Part shown: positions 8,781-17,075 of the stretch, in pieces
Numbering within the stretch: position 1 is the stretch's first letter
How the letters are laid out: each line of letters begins with the position of its first letter
Source: Micromonospora marina
GTDB taxonomy: Bacteria > Actinomycetota > Actinomycetes > Mycobacteriales > Micromonosporaceae
DNA length: 64,000 nt
Assembly: GCF_900091565.1 (NCBI RefSeq)
Contig: NZ_FMCV01000021.1
Coordinates: forward strand, 58,106 to 122,105
Direction: 5' to 3'
Notes under the pieces: generated by a model
What the model was told of the DNA's origin: nothing
Database searches by the model: none
Seen by the model: the letters and a program-made list of their open reading frames with translations, nothing else
Made by a program: the position numbers and the translations under genes

Positions 8781-10042
8781 GCCGCCGCCCCCACCGACCG
8801 CAGCACCATCGCGCTCTGGAAGCCGCCGAAGCCGCTGCCGACGCTAAGGACGGTGTCCAGCCGCTGCTCCCGGGCGGTGATCGGCACGTAGTCGAGGTCG
8901 CACTCCGGGTCGGGTGTCCGCAGATTGGCGGTGGGTGGCACCACGCCGTGCTCGATCGCCAGCGCGCAGGCGGCGATCTCGATCGAGCCGATCGCCCCCA
9001 GCGAGTGACCCACCATGGACTTGATGGAGCTGACCGGCACCCGGTACGCGTGGTCGCCGAGGCTGCGCTTGAACGCCGCGGTCTCGTGCCGGTCGTTCTG
9101 CTGGGTGCCCGAGCCGTGGGCGTTGACGTAGTCCACCACCGTCGGGTCCACCCGGGAATCGTCGAGCGCCGACCGGATCGCCTCGGCCATCTCCCGGCCG
9201 TCGCGCTTCAACCCGGTCATGTGGTACGCGTTGCAGCGGGTGGCGTAGCCGGTGATCTCGGCGTAGACGTGCGCGCCGCGACGTCGCGCGTGCTCGTACT
9301 CCTCCACCACGAACATCGCCGCCCCCTCGGCGAGGACGAACCCGTTGCGGGTGCCGTCGAACGGCCGGGACGCCTGCTCGGGCTCGTCGTTGTGCGTCGT
9401 GGTGGCCTTGATCGCGTCGAAGCAGGCCACCACGATCGGGGTGATCGGCGTGTCGGCCGCGCCGGTGAGCGCCACGTCGAGCGTGCCCTCCCGGATCAGG
9501 TCACTGGCGTAGCTGACCGCGTCGAGACCGGAGGTGCAGCCGTCCGAGACCATGGTGACCGGCCCCTCGGCGCCGACCGTCCAGGCCACCTCCGCCGGCA
9601 TCACGCTGGGAATGAGGTAGTCGAACATGTGGGGCGACAGATAGTCCTGATCGACCAGCCACCGGCGCCCGCTGTCGGAGAGCACCAGGTACTCCCGCTC
9701 CAGGCTGGTCGCCGCGGCGACGGCACTGCCCAGGCTGACCCCGATCCGGTGCGGGTCGGTCGCCGCCAGGTCGAGACCGCTGTCCTCCACGGCCTCCCGC
9801 GCACAGACCACGGCGAACTGACTGGCCCGGTCCATCCGACGGATCTGGCGGGGACTGAGCCCTTCCAGTTCCGGGTCGAAGTCGCACTCGCCCGCGACCC
9901 GGGACCGGAACGGGGAGGCGTCGAAGTACGAGATGGTGCGGGTGGCCGTACGGCCCGAGGAGAGCAGATCCCAGAACTCCTTGGTGCCGCGTCCACCGGG
10001 AGCGCGGACGCCGATACCGGTGATGACCACGCGGCGGCTCAT
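8777..10042 (-). CDS. Type II PKS beta-ketoacyl synthase (KSalpha)
   Basis: A 421-aa protein that starts MSRRVVITGIGVRAPGGRGT. The catalytic Cys is residue 169 in DGCTSGLDAVSYA, the same number as in the actinorhodin KS. The two His motifs follow in VNAHGSGTQQND and SMVGHSLGAIGSIE. A longer in-frame extension of 73 codons upstream overlaps the integrase relic and lacks homology, so ATG 10042 is used. It is the first gene of the PKS operon, whose promoter should lie in the short gap at 10043-10121, only 79 bases from the broken integrase. Spore-pigment and antibiotic-type KSs cannot be told apart by eye. Confidence 0.95.
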   Translation of the reverse strand: MSRRVVITGIGVRAPGGRGTKEFWDLLSSGRTATRTISYFDASPFRSRVAGECDFDPELEGLSPRQIRRMDRASQFAVVCAREAVEDSGLDLAATDPHRIGVSLGSAVAAATSLEREYLVLSDSGRRWLVDQDYLSPHMFDYLIPSVMPAEVAWTVGAEGPVTMVSDGCTSGLDAVSYASDLIREGTLDVALTGAADTPITPIVVACFDAIKATTTHNDEPEQASRPFDGTRNGFVLAEGAAMFVVEEYEHARRRGAHVYAEITGYATRCNAYHMTGLKRDGREMAEAIRSALDDSRVDPTVVDYVNAHGSGTQQNDRHETAAFKRSLGDHAYRVPVSSIKSMVGHSLGAIGSIEIAACALAIEHGVVPPTANLRTPDPECDLDYVPITAREQRLDTVLSVGSGFGGFQSAMVLRSVGAAA

Positions 10043-10121
10043 GAGCGGGCTCCCGGGGCGATCCGCTCGACCCGGGGCAGGGCGACCGGGCCTGGAGTCG
10101 GCGGGCGGACTGAGCGATTCA

Positions 10122-11275
10122 TCACCGGTGCGTTCCCTTCGCCGGACGTGCACGGACGACGGCCGCCGGGGTTGCCGCCCGGCGACGCAGACAGCCTCGG
10201 CAATGGCGCTCGAACCACGCTCGAAGCTCGATGGGTCCGCGGCCCGGATCACCCCCGCCAACGCTCGGACGGAGCTCGTCGGTCAGTGCCGCCAGAGCGA
10301 CGGCGACCTCCTGAAGACTCGCCCGGACGTACGTAATGGTGGTGCCAGCATCGCTACCGCTGTCGGAGTGCCCGGCGTACGCGCGTGCCACGGCGTAGCC
10401 GAAGTTCCGCTCGACCCACGTCAGCGTCGTGTGCCGCAGCCAGTGGGTGCTGATCTGTTGCCCGTACACCACGGCAGGTGCTCACCGATGCGCACCCACA
10501 GGTGGTCGTAGCGCCGGTAGGTGATCGGCTGCCCGTTGCGGTAACGCAGCAGCTGCCCCGTTCCCGTCGCCTGGCGCTCCTCGGCATGCTGCTGCAGATG
10601 CCTCATCAGCGTCGGTGACACCGGGTGCCACCGCACCGTGTCGCCCTTCTCCCGTAGCAGGATCAGGCACTGGTCCGGGTCCAGGTCGACCGGCCGCAGA
10701 GCCAGCGCACCGCCCCGGCGGCACGCCGTTTCGGTGTGCAGCCGCAGAAGCAGGCTGTCCAGCGCGGGGTCGTCGCCCGTGCTGGCAGCGACGGCGTTGA
10801 TCTCCGCCAGCCTGCTGTCGGCAACGGCTCGTCTGGTGCTGGGCAGGCGCCGCGGCTTGGCTACCTTGAGCGCCGGATTGTCCGCCGCGCTGACGTACCC
10901 GTCAGCAACCGCCCGCTTGTACAGGCACCGCAGCGCGGCGATCAGGTGCTCCGCGGCGCTGCGTCCGCCGCGAGCGTTGCGCTGGGCCACGACGTGCGTC
11001 TTGGTGTACTCGGCAAGCTGCTCGATCTCCGACGGCGTCGGCTCGTCGAGCCGACGCTGTCCCCAGTGCTCCAGGACCCGCTTCCAGTACGAGCCGTACG
11101 CGCGCCGGGTACCGTCGCTGACCGCCGCCGATACCACCGGCACGTACTCGGCGAACGTCGGCGCCGGTGGACGGTCCGACACCGCCTCGACGAGGTCGGC
11201 CGGAGAGATGCCCATCCGCGCCGGCAGCAACCGCGCGGCATCCAGCTCCGCCCGACCCACGGTGGTGTCGCTCAT
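10122..11275 (-). pseudogene. Tyrosine site-specific integrase, frameshifted
   Basis: The N-terminal frame runs 11275-10421 and includes a SAM-like DNA-binding part (TFAEYVPVVSAAVSDGTRRA) and the first catalytic Arg in HTETACRRGGALALRP. The C-terminal box is in another frame (HWLRHTTLTWVERNFG with catalytic HxxR, YAGHSD, and Tyr in TTITYVRASL), running to 10122. The switch falls near 10470, where CCG TGG would continue to GTG TAC if one G were restored. The pieces join into a full-length phage-type integrase, so this is a single-base deletion in the sequence (mutation or assembly error). The gene overlaps the AbrB-like relic upstream. It is the only integrase seen and it borders the PKS operon. 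Confidence 0.85.
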
Positions 11276-11460
11276 GCCTGACCACCCCCCAACGCCTCGG
11301 CGTGCGCCGCGACGACCATCGCGTCCAGGGCGGCAGGAGGGTGCACCACGAGCAGGCCATCAGCGGGGTTGGCGGCCAGGAACACGCGGTCGCCGGCGGT
11401 GAGCCCGCACCAGTGTCGGACGGCCGCCGGCAGATGCAGATGGTGCTTCCCTTGCTCTCT
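11272..11460 (-). pseudogene. AbrB/SpoVT-like DNA-binding protein, N-terminus missing
   Basis: An open frame reads KHHLHLPAAVRHWCGLTAGD, then RVFLAANPADGLLVVHPPAAL, and ends GGGQA with its TGA overlapping the integrase ATG. The sequence matches the swapped-hairpin AbrB domain that commonly precedes integrases in actinomycetes. There is no start codon: an in-frame TGA lies at 11461-11463 right at the point where composition changes. The gene is therefore cut at about 11460, probably by the event that joined this element to the neighbouring HAD gene region. Confidence 0.7.
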
Positions 11461-11522
11461 TCATTTCTGCGCATAGCCTGCGCCGAGCGGCAGGCGATGT
11501 CCATTTGGTCACTGTTTAAGGG

Positions 11523-12314
11523 CTACGCTATGGAGCCGTTTTTCATCAGCCATTCTTCGATGGCATCGTAGTCCGCGTCGGTGAGGCCACGGCGTGGGTC
11601 GACACGATGCAGGAGCGCGGGAGCGCTGTGGTGTGCCGCCACCCAGGTCCGGTCGAAGTCGGTGATCTCGTCGTCGACCCAGACGAACCGGCGGCCCGCG
11701 GCCCACTCGACGAGGTGGCGTGTCTTCCAGTGCAACCGACCGTCGTCGTCATCGTCGTCTGGCCAGTCGACGATCGGCAACTGGGGCAGGCCGAGCCGCG
11801 GCGCGAGCACCTCGTTCGCTTCGGCCATCCAGGTCGTGGCCCACACCAGCTCGCACGACAACGCGGCCAGACGGCGGCCCTGTGCGGGGTCGAGCCCGGC
11901 CAGCAACGGATTGGTTTCATCGCCCGCCTGCCGGGCGGCGCCGGCGAACGGCAGGAGCGTTCCGTCCACGTCGAGGAACAGCAGCGGACGCGCACCGATC
12001 CCGTGATCGGCGAGACGGCGTAGAACCGCCTCGCCGGAGTCCTCATCCGGCCAGATCTGGTCCGCGGCCCAGTCCAGCCACTCGTGCGGCGGTTCGTCAG
12101 CTTGGAAGTAGGCGATCCTTGCGGCCTCGTCCATGCCGGTGGACTCCCACCAGTGCCACCAGACCATCAGGTGCCACTCGCCGTAGCCCATGCGCCAGCC
12201 GACGCTGTACCTCTCGATCTCCGGGTGCGCTCGCCACGGCGGCAGAACTCGGCCGTGAGTGCCAAGCTGTTCGCGCACGGCGACGTCGAGTAGTTCACGG
12301 GTCCGTTCGTCCAT
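11523..12314 (-). CDS. HAD-like domain protein with extra N-terminal domain
   Basis: A 263-aa protein. Residues about 1-110 form a Trp-rich domain of unknown function (YGEWHLMVWWHWWES). Residues about 113-260 resemble a HAD domain, with LLFLDVDGTLLPF as motif I and the acidic FVWVDDEITDFDRTW near the end as a possible motif IV. Proteins with this second half are usually annotated simply as HAD domain-containing in actinomycetes. ATG 12314 follows a GGGAG box. A run of five Asp codons (DDDDDD region) lies in a loop near residue 193. First gene after the integrase junction; the substrate is unknown. Confidence 0.75.
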   Translation of the reverse strand: MDERTRELLDVAVREQLGTHGRVLPPWRAHPEIERYSVGWRMGYGEWHLMVWWHWWESTGMDEAARIAYFQADEPPHEWLDWAADQIWPDEDSGEAVLRRLADHGIGARPLLFLDVDGTLLPFAGAARQAGDETNPLLAGLDPAQGRRLAALSCELVWATTWMAEANEVLAPRLGLPQLPIVDWPDDDDDDGRLHWKTRHLVEWAAGRRFVWVDDEITDFDRTWVAAHHSAPALLHRVDPRRGLTDADYDAIEEWLMKNGSIA

Positions 12315-12469
12315 GAATAGACGCTCCCTCAATGTCCGACAGCTCAGCCCCGGCTTCACACCATGATGGAGGTGATCCCGTCTACGACATAGCCGAGGTT
12401 CAGGTTCCGGTTCAGCAGCCCCACGAAGTGATCGTGTTGTACTCCACGCTCCGGGTGCTCCCGGCACGA

Positions 12470-12949
12470 TCAGCCGTAGGCGTACTCGTCGATGTCCAGC
12501 TCGGCGCCTGTGAGCCGCAGGAACTCGAGCGTCCGCCGGTCAAGGTGCCAACCCAGCAGCTGATGCTGTCCGGGTAGCTTCTGCAGTCCGTCGACCGGCC
12601 CGGATAGGTCTTCCGGCTCGCCCGCGGGATGCTCGAAAACCCGCACGACTTGAAGGACGGCCGATCCTGGACCGCCGTCTGTCCGGTCAAGTTCTGCCGC
12701 AAGCATGCCGACCTGCGGCGCGTGCACAAACAGACGATCAACGATGTGTGCGATGTGCTCGTCAACGGTCATGCCAGAGGTTCGGCAGACCACCCGCCAG
12801 CAATGCGCGGCCGGAATCACTGGATCAGCCGGGCGGCGGCTGCCTCGAATCACGGCTTCGTCCGGCTCGATCCCAAGCCGGGCGGTGATCTCTGATGCGG
12901 TCATGCTTGTTGATTTCAGCGCGAAGTAGGCGTACTGGGAGATCAGCAC
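12470..12949 (-). CDS. DUF4279 domain-containing protein
   Basis: A 159-aa protein (GTG start at 12949) with the DUF4279 layout: an ALKSTSMTASEITARLGIEP start in which a helix sets a 'high-low' dimer-like fold, then CWRVVCRTSGM, and VFEHPAGEPEDLSGP followed by LGWHLDRRTLEFLRLTGAEL. The function is unknown; relatives occur in accessory regions and some toxin-immunity loci. It lies 13 bases upstream of nothing obvious on its own strand and 13 bases after the next gene, so it is probably in one transcript with 12963-17000. Confidence 0.75.
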   Translation of the reverse strand: MLISQYAYFALKSTSMTASEITARLGIEPDEAVIRGSRRPADPVIPAAHCWRVVCRTSGMTVDEHIAHIVDRLFVHAPQVGMLAAELDRTDGGPGSAVLQVVRVFEHPAGEPEDLSGPVDGLQKLPGQHQLLGWHLDRRTLEFLRLTGAELDIDEYAYG

Positions 12950-12962
12950 TGAGCGACTCGAT

Positions 12963-13769
12963 CTATAAGTCGACGGCTGTCATCCGGTCCGCCTTGCCGT
13001 GGCCGTCGGCGCGAATGATCTCCGGGAGACGCAACAGTTCGTCGTCGCAAGCCAGCGACTCACCGGCCGAGACGAAGGTGAGCAGCCTGATCGGGGCGTT
13101 GTTGGCCGCAGCAGCTGCCATCTTGTGGTGTCCGTCGAGCAGGAAGTGGAACAGGCCCCAGTGCCGTTCCCGCCTGAACCACGGACCTTCGATGTCGAGC
13201 AGCCCGAAGGCGACGGCAGTCGGTCGGCCAGGCGCCTGGGAATAGCGCGCTACGACATCGGCGTCCAACTCCGTCGGGTCGCCCATCGGAACGGCGAACT
13301 CGAAGAGTTCGTCATGGTCGCCGACAGCAAGCCGATCGAGTCGGTAGTAGCTCGCGTTGGCAGGGTCGATGGAGTACTCGAACTCTTCGTTGCGCCAGCC
13401 GGCCGGCCCGTCGAGCGCGAAGTAGTCGTTCGTCGCGCCCGGCGCGGCGAGCGTTGGCAGCGCGTCGAGGAGCATCACCTGGTAGTCAGCGCGCGGCAAC
13501 TGGGCAGTGAAAGCGTCGATGACTTCCTGGTCGAGCCCGTTCAGTCCGGCGTTGAGACGATCTCGTACGGCGGCCGCCGATAGTGGCCCCGTCGGAGCCT
13601 CAGGCTGGCGGCGCAGGACGAGCCCGCAGGTGCCGCATGAGTAGCCGATCTGGTAGGCAGGGACGCCGTCGATGGTCAGGTAGCGGCTCGGCATCCTGCC
13701 CCCACCGACCCCAATCCGGGGGTTGGCGGTACCGAGCGTCATCAGCTCGTGGGCGATGAGCTGGCTCAT
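12963..13769 (-). CDS. Hypothetical protein with N-terminal CxxC motif
   Basis: A 268-aa soluble protein that I do not recognise. Residues 44-50 are SCGTCGL, a single CxxC pair that could bind metal with other ligands. A later EGPWFRRERHWGLFHFLLDG segment and AIRLLTFVSAGESL-like strands suggest an alpha/beta fold. Its ATG overlaps the stop codon of the DUF2716 gene by four bases, so the two are translated together. No signal peptide or membrane segment is seen. Confidence 0.7.
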   Translation of the reverse strand: MSQLIAHELMTLGTANPRIGVGGGRMPSRYLTIDGVPAYQIGYSCGTCGLVLRRQPEAPTGPLSAAAVRDRLNAGLNGLDQEVIDAFTAQLPRADYQVMLLDALPTLAAPGATNDYFALDGPAGWRNEEFEYSIDPANASYYRLDRLAVGDHDELFEFAVPMGDPTELDADVVARYSQAPGRPTAVAFGLLDIEGPWFRRERHWGLFHFLLDGHHKMAAAAANNAPIRLLTFVSAGESLACDDELLRLPEIIRADGHGKADRMTAVDL

Positions 13770-14284
13770 ACCGGCACCTGCCGACCGTCACGGCGCATGA
13801 CCTGGCCGAGGACCTCATTCAGATCGGCTTCTACAAGGTCCAGCAGGTCGCCGCCGAACACGCACAGCGATAGCTCCCACGGGTGGCCGAACGTACCGAA
13901 CCGGAATTCCTCGGCGAGGTAGATGAAGTAGTCGCCGTCCGGGTACGGCGACAGCGGCCAGCCAGGCTGGCCAGGCGGATCGATGTTCTCGGGCCCGACG
14001 AGGCTGGGCCAGACCCAGTAGCACGGGTGCTGCCAGTCCAAACACAGGATCGAACCCGTGCCCACAAGCGCTGTGAGCCCAGCGTGCACGACCTCGGTCA
14101 TCCGGTCCAGCCGGGTGTAGCCGGGATCGTCCTCGATGCCGCTCAAACTCCAGGTGACCGACGGAGTCGGTTCGGTGATCGCCGGGAGGCGGCGCATGCT
14201 GGGTCGGAAGTCGAACGTTGCGTAGAAGCGGTCCCAGACCGCCGCCTCGTCGCCGCTCAACTCGCGGTACGCCTTCGTCGCCAT
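13766..14284 (-). CDS. DUF2716 domain-containing protein
   Basis: A 172-aa protein that matches the DUF2716 pattern: an YRELSGDEAAVWDRFYATFD start, FRPSMRRLPAITEPTPSVTW, the Trp/Pro-rich centre CLDWQHPCYWVWPS, and the acidic end YPDGDYFIYLAEEFRFGTFG. The function is unknown. It is translationally coupled to the CxxC protein that follows. Such families turn up in small-gene arrays near polymorphic toxins, but no toxin is present here. Confidence 0.75.
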   Translation of the reverse strand: MATKAYRELSGDEAAVWDRFYATFDFRPSMRRLPAITEPTPSVTWSLSGIEDDPGYTRLDRMTEVVHAGLTALVGTGSILCLDWQHPCYWVWPSLVGPENIDPPGQPGWPLSPYPDGDYFIYLAEEFRFGTFGHPWELSLCVFGGDLLDLVEADLNEVLGQVMRRDGRQVPV

Positions 14285-14301
14285 TCGTTGCTCACACTCG
14301 A

Positions 14302-14706
14302 TCAGGCGCTGTAGTAGTTGGCGTACGAGGCCGTCTGTTTCTCCACCGAAAAATCGGCGAAACCCCCTGCGGCCTCACTGCGGCGGATATGACCCAGCGC
14401 CTGCACGGCGTCTTCGGAACCCTCCGTGAGCAGGTATGCCTTCGTCTCGGCCAGCCCGCCGCCGCACAGCAACTGGACGTCGATCGAGCAGGACGCGTCC
14501 CAGCCTGACGACTTCGCCCGCCAGATCGTCAGGACATCGCTCATCACACCGGCGTTGAACAGCCGGACGCAGCAGAGCTTCGTCCCCTCCGTATCGCCGT
14601 AGCCCTGGCTCTGCTGCTCAAGGTTGGTCTGTTTCGTGAGCAGGTCGCGGACCCTGATCGAGGTGTTCTGCAGCTGGACGCAGGCCGTAGCGGTGCAGGA
14701 TCTCAT
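14302..14706 (-). CDS. Hypothetical protein, probably 5'-frameshifted
   Basis: A 134-aa frame whose conserved part starts around residue 17 (RVRDLLTKQTNLEQQSQGYG) and includes DVLTIWRAKSSGWDASCSID and LLCGGGLAETKAYLL. This resembles a widespread actinobacterial hypothetical family of about 140 aa whose N-terminus typically has a DEIxxRYGLRP-like start. That start (NEDEILHRYGLRP) exists here in the next frame over, from GTG 14716, suggesting a frameshift near 14670. Function unknown. It may be intact with a different start or may be a recent pseudogene. Confidence 0.6.
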   Translation of the reverse strand: MRSCTATACVQLQNTSIRVRDLLTKQTNLEQQSQGYGDTEGTKLCCVRLFNAGVMSDVLTIWRAKSSGWDASCSIDVQLLCGGGLAETKAYLLTEGSEDAVQALGHIRRSEAAGGFADFSVEKQTASYANYYSA

Positions 14707-14732
14707 CCTCGTTCACTGTCACCACGTCCCCT

Positions 14733-15086
14733 TCAGCTGCCGGGCCGGAAGTCGTGGACCATCTCGATCAGCCCGACGTTGTGCCGGTTGAACTCGTCGA
14801 GTTCCTCGGCGGGCACCCACAGCTCGAGGATGTCGCGGCCGCCGGCCTGCCGGACCGGGTAGCGGGAGACGAACTCGCGGTCGACCTCGAACCGGGCGAC
14901 GTAGCCGACGCCGGATGCGGGGACGTTCCAGTCCCGGGCGATCATGATCGCGTACTGCTCGTTGAGGACCGGGTAGAAGATCGGCTGGTCGGGCAGCCGA
15001 GGCGGCCAGGCTGTCCAGCCCGAGGCGCGTACGAGGTCGAGCTCCTTGGGGCCGGTCGGCCGCCACAGGGTCATTGTCTCGGTCAT
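14733..15086 (-). CDS. 'ADP-ribosylation/crystallin J1'-type small protein
   Basis: A 117-aa protein that begins MTETMTLWRPTGPKELDLVR and contains the invariant stretch LPDQPIFYPVLNEQYAIMIA, then RDWNVPASGVGYVARFEVD. This matches the small family usually annotated ADP-ribosylation/crystallin J1 in Streptomyces and relatives. The annotation is historical and no catalytic activity has been shown that I know of; it may be a degenerate ADP-ribosyl-processing fold. ATG 15086 is preferred to an in-frame start 14 codons earlier because homology begins there. Confidence 0.75.
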   Translation of the reverse strand: MTETMTLWRPTGPKELDLVRASGWTAWPPRLPDQPIFYPVLNEQYAIMIARDWNVPASGVGYVARFEVDREFVSRYPVRQAGGRDILELWVPAEELDEFNRHNVGLIEMVHDFRPGS

Positions 15087-15153
15087 CGCCGCTCCTTCCT
15101 GGCTGGCGCAGAGTACTGGCTGGCCCACGACGTGGACCAGCCAGTTTCCGTCC

Positions 15154-16998
15154 TCAATGCCGTACAGGCCAGTCGAAGCCGAACTGCCGGGCGGCTTCCG
15201 CGCTGCCGCCGGTCAGCCACTGCTGGCGGCGCGGGTCGGCGTCCGTGATCCGCCGAACAATCTCATCGGCCACGATCTCAGGGTCGCCCGCGGGCAGGTC
15301 GATCACCGCGACGAACTGCAGCCAGAGACCTTCCACACCAGCAGGCTGGTTGGGGCAAAAGTACGACACGTGCACCCGGCCCTGGTCGTCCGGGCGTGCT
15401 GCCACCCACCCAATATGGCAGTCCCACCGGCCGAGCAGATCGGGATGTTCCCGTAGCCGCGCCCGCAGCAGCCGGGCGACGCTGCGGTCCGGCCACTCCC
15501 AGGAGTGATCGTTCTCAGCCCGAGCGATTTCGGCGTCGTACTGGCCAGTGTCGAAGCGAACGGTCGGCAGGTCAAGGCTGGACCGGTCGGGGTTACGCCA
15601 ATCCCGCCAGATCACCTCGCCGTCACGGCGCTCGACGGTGACGTACAGCGCGCCGCAGCAGCCTTCGGTGCAGTCCGCCTCGGCCAGGCGTACCTCGTGC
15701 GGCTCGACCTCGGCGTGCAACCGGTGATCGGGACCGAGCAGGTACTCAGGCTCCTCGGCCGGTCCGGCCGCGAACACCTCGGCAACGACCGGACGGCCGT
15801 CGACGAAGACGCTTGTCTCGACAGCGCCACCGAGCGCCGGGTCCGGAACGGATACGCGGATCGCGAGCCGGCTGTGCGCGTCGTCCATCGAAAGCTCCGG
15901 CAGCGGCACCTGCCCGCAGGTGGTCCTCACCAGGGAGGCCCAGCGCGCCCGTTGGTAGATCGCGGGGTCGGTCGACCGTCCGGCGAGATCCAGGACACCT
16001 GCCCAGGCAGGCTGGTCGAGCAGACGATCGAGCGTCGCCCGTACCCAACCCAGTTCGTCGCCCGGCCACTTGAGTGTCGCCGCCTGGCCTACATGGAGGT
16101 CCGCGAGCAGCGACACGATCATCGCGTACCTGTCGAGGGTGGCGCTCATCCTGCCGGCGGCCCGAGCAAAGCGAGCCAGCGCGGTCGGCGCATCGTTGTA
16201 CCGGCGTAACTCCGCGTTGCCGGCACCACGCAGGGTCATGGCCACCAACAGCTGGCCGACCTGCTCGACAACGTCCTCGCCGATCTCGTCATCACCGACG
16301 ACATCGGCGAGCCCGACCGTCTCGGCGATCGTCCGCGCGTTCTTCACCGATGGCTCACCGGGCCGGACGCCCTCGCGCAGGAGCCAGCCGAATGTGACCG
16401 GCTCCGCGAGGGAGCACAACGCCTCGACAGCCTGAGCGTGCCGCCACGGGTCCGACCGTTCGGCCAGCCACACCAGGTCCCTGGCGACGCCCGGGATCTG
16501 CCGAAGAACACGGATTGCTGTCTCGCCGAAATGCCTGCTCAGCAGGCCCAGCAATCGCACCGGTACGGCGTCACGCGGCCCGGCCACGCCGCTCAGCAGC
16601 GCAAGTCCGACGGTGACCTTGCCGCGTTCACGGCTGCGGTATGCCAGTTCCCGTCCGACCCGACGCCGCCACGTCGGGTCGACAGACGCCACCGCCTCAG
16701 CCAGCAGCCCGACGAACCGCGGCTCCACACGCATCGACGTCAGCGCGTCGGACAGGAGCCCGCAGGCTCGGCCCGCGGAAGGCTCAGCCTCGTAGACCGA
16801 CGTCACTACGTCGACCAGCTTCCGCTTGCGTGCGGCGTACGGTTCGTCCGTACGGGGCAGACCGACAACATGTTTCGCGTCGGGATACGGCCGCCCGCCG
16901 TCCGGCAACGGTCCGTCAGGATGAGCGAACTGCAGGATCATCGCGTGTTCAAGAAACGTGCGGGGGTCGAGCGCCTCGCGCTCGCCAGCGTCGCTCAC
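15154..16998 (-). CDS. Large hypothetical protein, helical repeat plus beta C-terminal domain
   Basis: A 614-aa soluble protein (GTG start at 16998) that I do not recognise. Residues about 1-370 are almost all helical with repeated RxxxxL...GLLSxxx patterns that look like HEAT/ARM-type repeats. Residues about 380-600 are beta-rich and carry a Cys cluster (EADCTEGCCGALYVTVERRD), then VIWRDWRNPDRSS. The C-terminal half occurs alone in other actinobacterial hypotheticals. It is the largest gene of the accessory block and the last before the tRNA side. A scaffold or sensor role is possible, but nothing in the sequence fixes one. Confidence 0.7.
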   Translation of the reverse strand: MSDAGEREALDPRTFLEHAMILQFAHPDGPLPDGGRPYPDAKHVVGLPRTDEPYAARKRKLVDVVTSVYEAEPSAGRACGLLSDALTSMRVEPRFVGLLAEAVASVDPTWRRRVGRELAYRSRERGKVTVGLALLSGVAGPRDAVPVRLLGLLSRHFGETAIRVLRQIPGVARDLVWLAERSDPWRHAQAVEALCSLAEPVTFGWLLREGVRPGEPSVKNARTIAETVGLADVVGDDEIGEDVVEQVGQLLVAMTLRGAGNAELRRYNDAPTALARFARAAGRMSATLDRYAMIVSLLADLHVGQAATLKWPGDELGWVRATLDRLLDQPAWAGVLDLAGRSTDPAIYQRARWASLVRTTCGQVPLPELSMDDAHSRLAIRVSVPDPALGGAVETSVFVDGRPVVAEVFAAGPAEEPEYLLGPDHRLHAEVEPHEVRLAEADCTEGCCGALYVTVERRDGEVIWRDWRNPDRSSLDLPTVRFDTGQYDAEIARAENDHSWEWPDRSVARLLRARLREHPDLLGRWDCHIGWVAARPDDQGRVHVSYFCPNQPAGVEGLWLQFVAVIDLPAGDPEIVADEIVRRITDADPRRQQWLTGGSAEAARQFGFDWPVRH

Positions 16999-17075
16999 CG
17001 GATCGGAGAAGACTCGATTCTGATCATCATGGCGACCACCATGCCAGCCAGGAACGTCATCGACAAGGATATTCC

